From positions 1 through 6,711 of the forward strand of contig JAFIEC010000411.1 in assembly GCA_020832725.1 (NCBI GenBank): a DNA stretch of 6,711 nucleotides, read 5' to 3'. The translations under genes and the position numbers were made by a program. The notes under the pieces were generated by a model, which saw only the letters and a list, made by a program, of their open reading frames with translations, had not been told where the DNA came from and searched no databases. Source of the DNA: Paracoccaceae bacterium (GTDB taxonomy: Bacteria; Pseudomonadota; Alphaproteobacteria; Rhodobacterales; Rhodobacteraceae). Below are positions 6,165 through 6,711 of the stretch, piece by piece; within the stretch, counting starts at the first letter, position 1, and the number at the start of each line of letters is the position of its first letter.

Positions 6165-6711
6165 GTCGTTTCCACCACCAGTAGCTTGCCGCGACGTGCC
6201 CGCTCGGGCAGCACCGCGCGCGACAGGAAGCGCGCCCTTGTCGGAAGATGGGCACAGATGAGGTCAGCCCGCGCCTCGTCGGGCACGTCGTCGAAAACGA
6301 GCACCGCGCCGGGGGCGGACAATTCGGCCAGACGCGGCAGGTGGCGCGCGATCTCGGTAGCGTCATGGGTCGCGTCGCAGAAGATCAGGCCATAACGGCG
6401 CGTGAACGGCAGATCGATGAAATCGCCCCGCACCACGCTGGTGACCTGATCCAGCAGATCATTGCCCTTCAGGTTGGCGATCAGCACCGCGATCGTGCCG
6501 CCCGGGTGCAGAACCGCCTCGGCGACGCGGCCCTTGTCCTTTTCGAGGCGCAGCGGGCGGCCAAAGCGGGCGGCCCATTCCTCGGCCGAGGCCACGCCGA
6601 AATCCACGGTGTCGAAGCGCACCGCGGCCTGCCCCTCTGCGACGCGGTCGCGCAGGCCCGCAGAAAGCGCCGTGGTCGAGCGGCCAAGCCACGGCCCCAC
6701 CTCCAGAACAT
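6161..6711 (-). CDS. Class I SAM-dependent methyltransferase (Methyltransf_24/CmcI-like), 5' end missing
   Basis: The frame enters from the right edge and ends in TGA at 6161; 182 residues are visible, counting Val at 6709 as 1. Residues 1-12 read VLEVGPWLGRST, the Gly-rich SAM-binding motif I, which normally lies some way inside the protein, so the true start is upstream of the window. FDTVDFG (32-38) can supply the acidic residue after strand 2. FCDATHD (110-116) matches the D-x-x-H site typical of Methyltransf_24 and CmcI-like enzymes. APGAVLVFDD (132-141) is the usual post-motif, and KLLVVE closes the fold. There is no visible membrane segment, so it is probably cytoplasmic. The substrate is unknown: a sugar, lipid, small molecule or protein are all possible. 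The four-base overlap with tpsB puts it in the same operon, but a role in adhesin export or modification is only inference. Confidence 0.82.
   Translation of the reverse strand, partial: VLEVGPWLGRSTTALSAGLRDRVAEGQAAVRFDTVDFGVASAEEWAARFGRPLRLEKDKGRVAEAVLHPGGTIAVLIANLKGNDLLDQVTSVVRGDFIDLPFTRRYGLIFCDATHDATEIARHLPRLAELSAPGAVLVFDDVPDEARADLICAHLPTRARFLSRAVLPERARRGKLLVVETT

Noticed and set aside
5064..6395. Plus-strand open frame of 443 codons opposite tpsB and the methyltransferase
   Set aside because: It spans two convincing minus-strand genes including their overlap, is Arg/Gly/Gln rich, and has no recognisable motif. It is an antisense shadow.
6674..6709. Methyltransferase starting at GTG 6700 or GTG 6709 as a complete gene
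   Set aside because: Either start would begin inside or right at the SAM-binding motif VLEVGPWLGRST. Family members have additional N-terminal residues, so the gene is better read as truncated by the window edge.

Overview
The window is coding almost end to end on the minus strand and holds one operon-like run of four genes, read right to left: (1) the 3' part of a class I SAM-dependent methyltransferase (6711 to 6161), (2) a complete outer-membrane TpsB transporter of the ShlB/FhaC/HecB family (6164 to 4617), (3) a complete small exported protein of the invasion-associated-locus-B (IalB) family (4573 to 4031), and (4) the first 1331 codons of a very large filamentous adhesin/exoprotein (TpsA, 3994 to 1), which is still open at the left edge. 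There are no RNA genes, mobile elements, CRISPR arrays or plus-strand genes that I can support. No gap between genes exceeds about 43 bases.

The organism is most likely a high-G+C alphaproteobacterium, plausibly of the Rhodobacteraceae/roseobacter type. This rests on G+C of roughly two thirds by eye, strong third-position G/C bias, and an IalB-family protein, a family found mainly in Alphaproteobacteria. The genus cannot be told from this sequence.

Functionally this is a two-partner secretion (TPS, type Vb) locus. TpsB has a signal peptide, two POTRA-like domains and a 16-stranded-barrel-type C-terminus with an LRGY motif. TpsA has a signal peptide, a TPS (haemagglutination-activity) domain and a long beta-helix-type stalk. 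The TPS domain looks most like the leukotoxin LktA-type filamentous adhesins, with TPEGF where classical members have NPNGI. The genes are tightly packed. The methyltransferase stop and the tpsB start overlap in ATGA, tpsB and ialB are about 40 bases apart, and ialB and tpsA are 36 bases apart. The promoter must lie to the right of the window.

The most interesting points are the IalB-family gene sitting between transporter and cargo, a perfect 11-bp hairpin whose 3' arm contains the ialB Shine-Dalgarno sequence, and the coupling of a methyltransferase to the transporter. Within the adhesin, a 16-residue polyglycine tract and several highly charged insertions interrupt the beta-helix.
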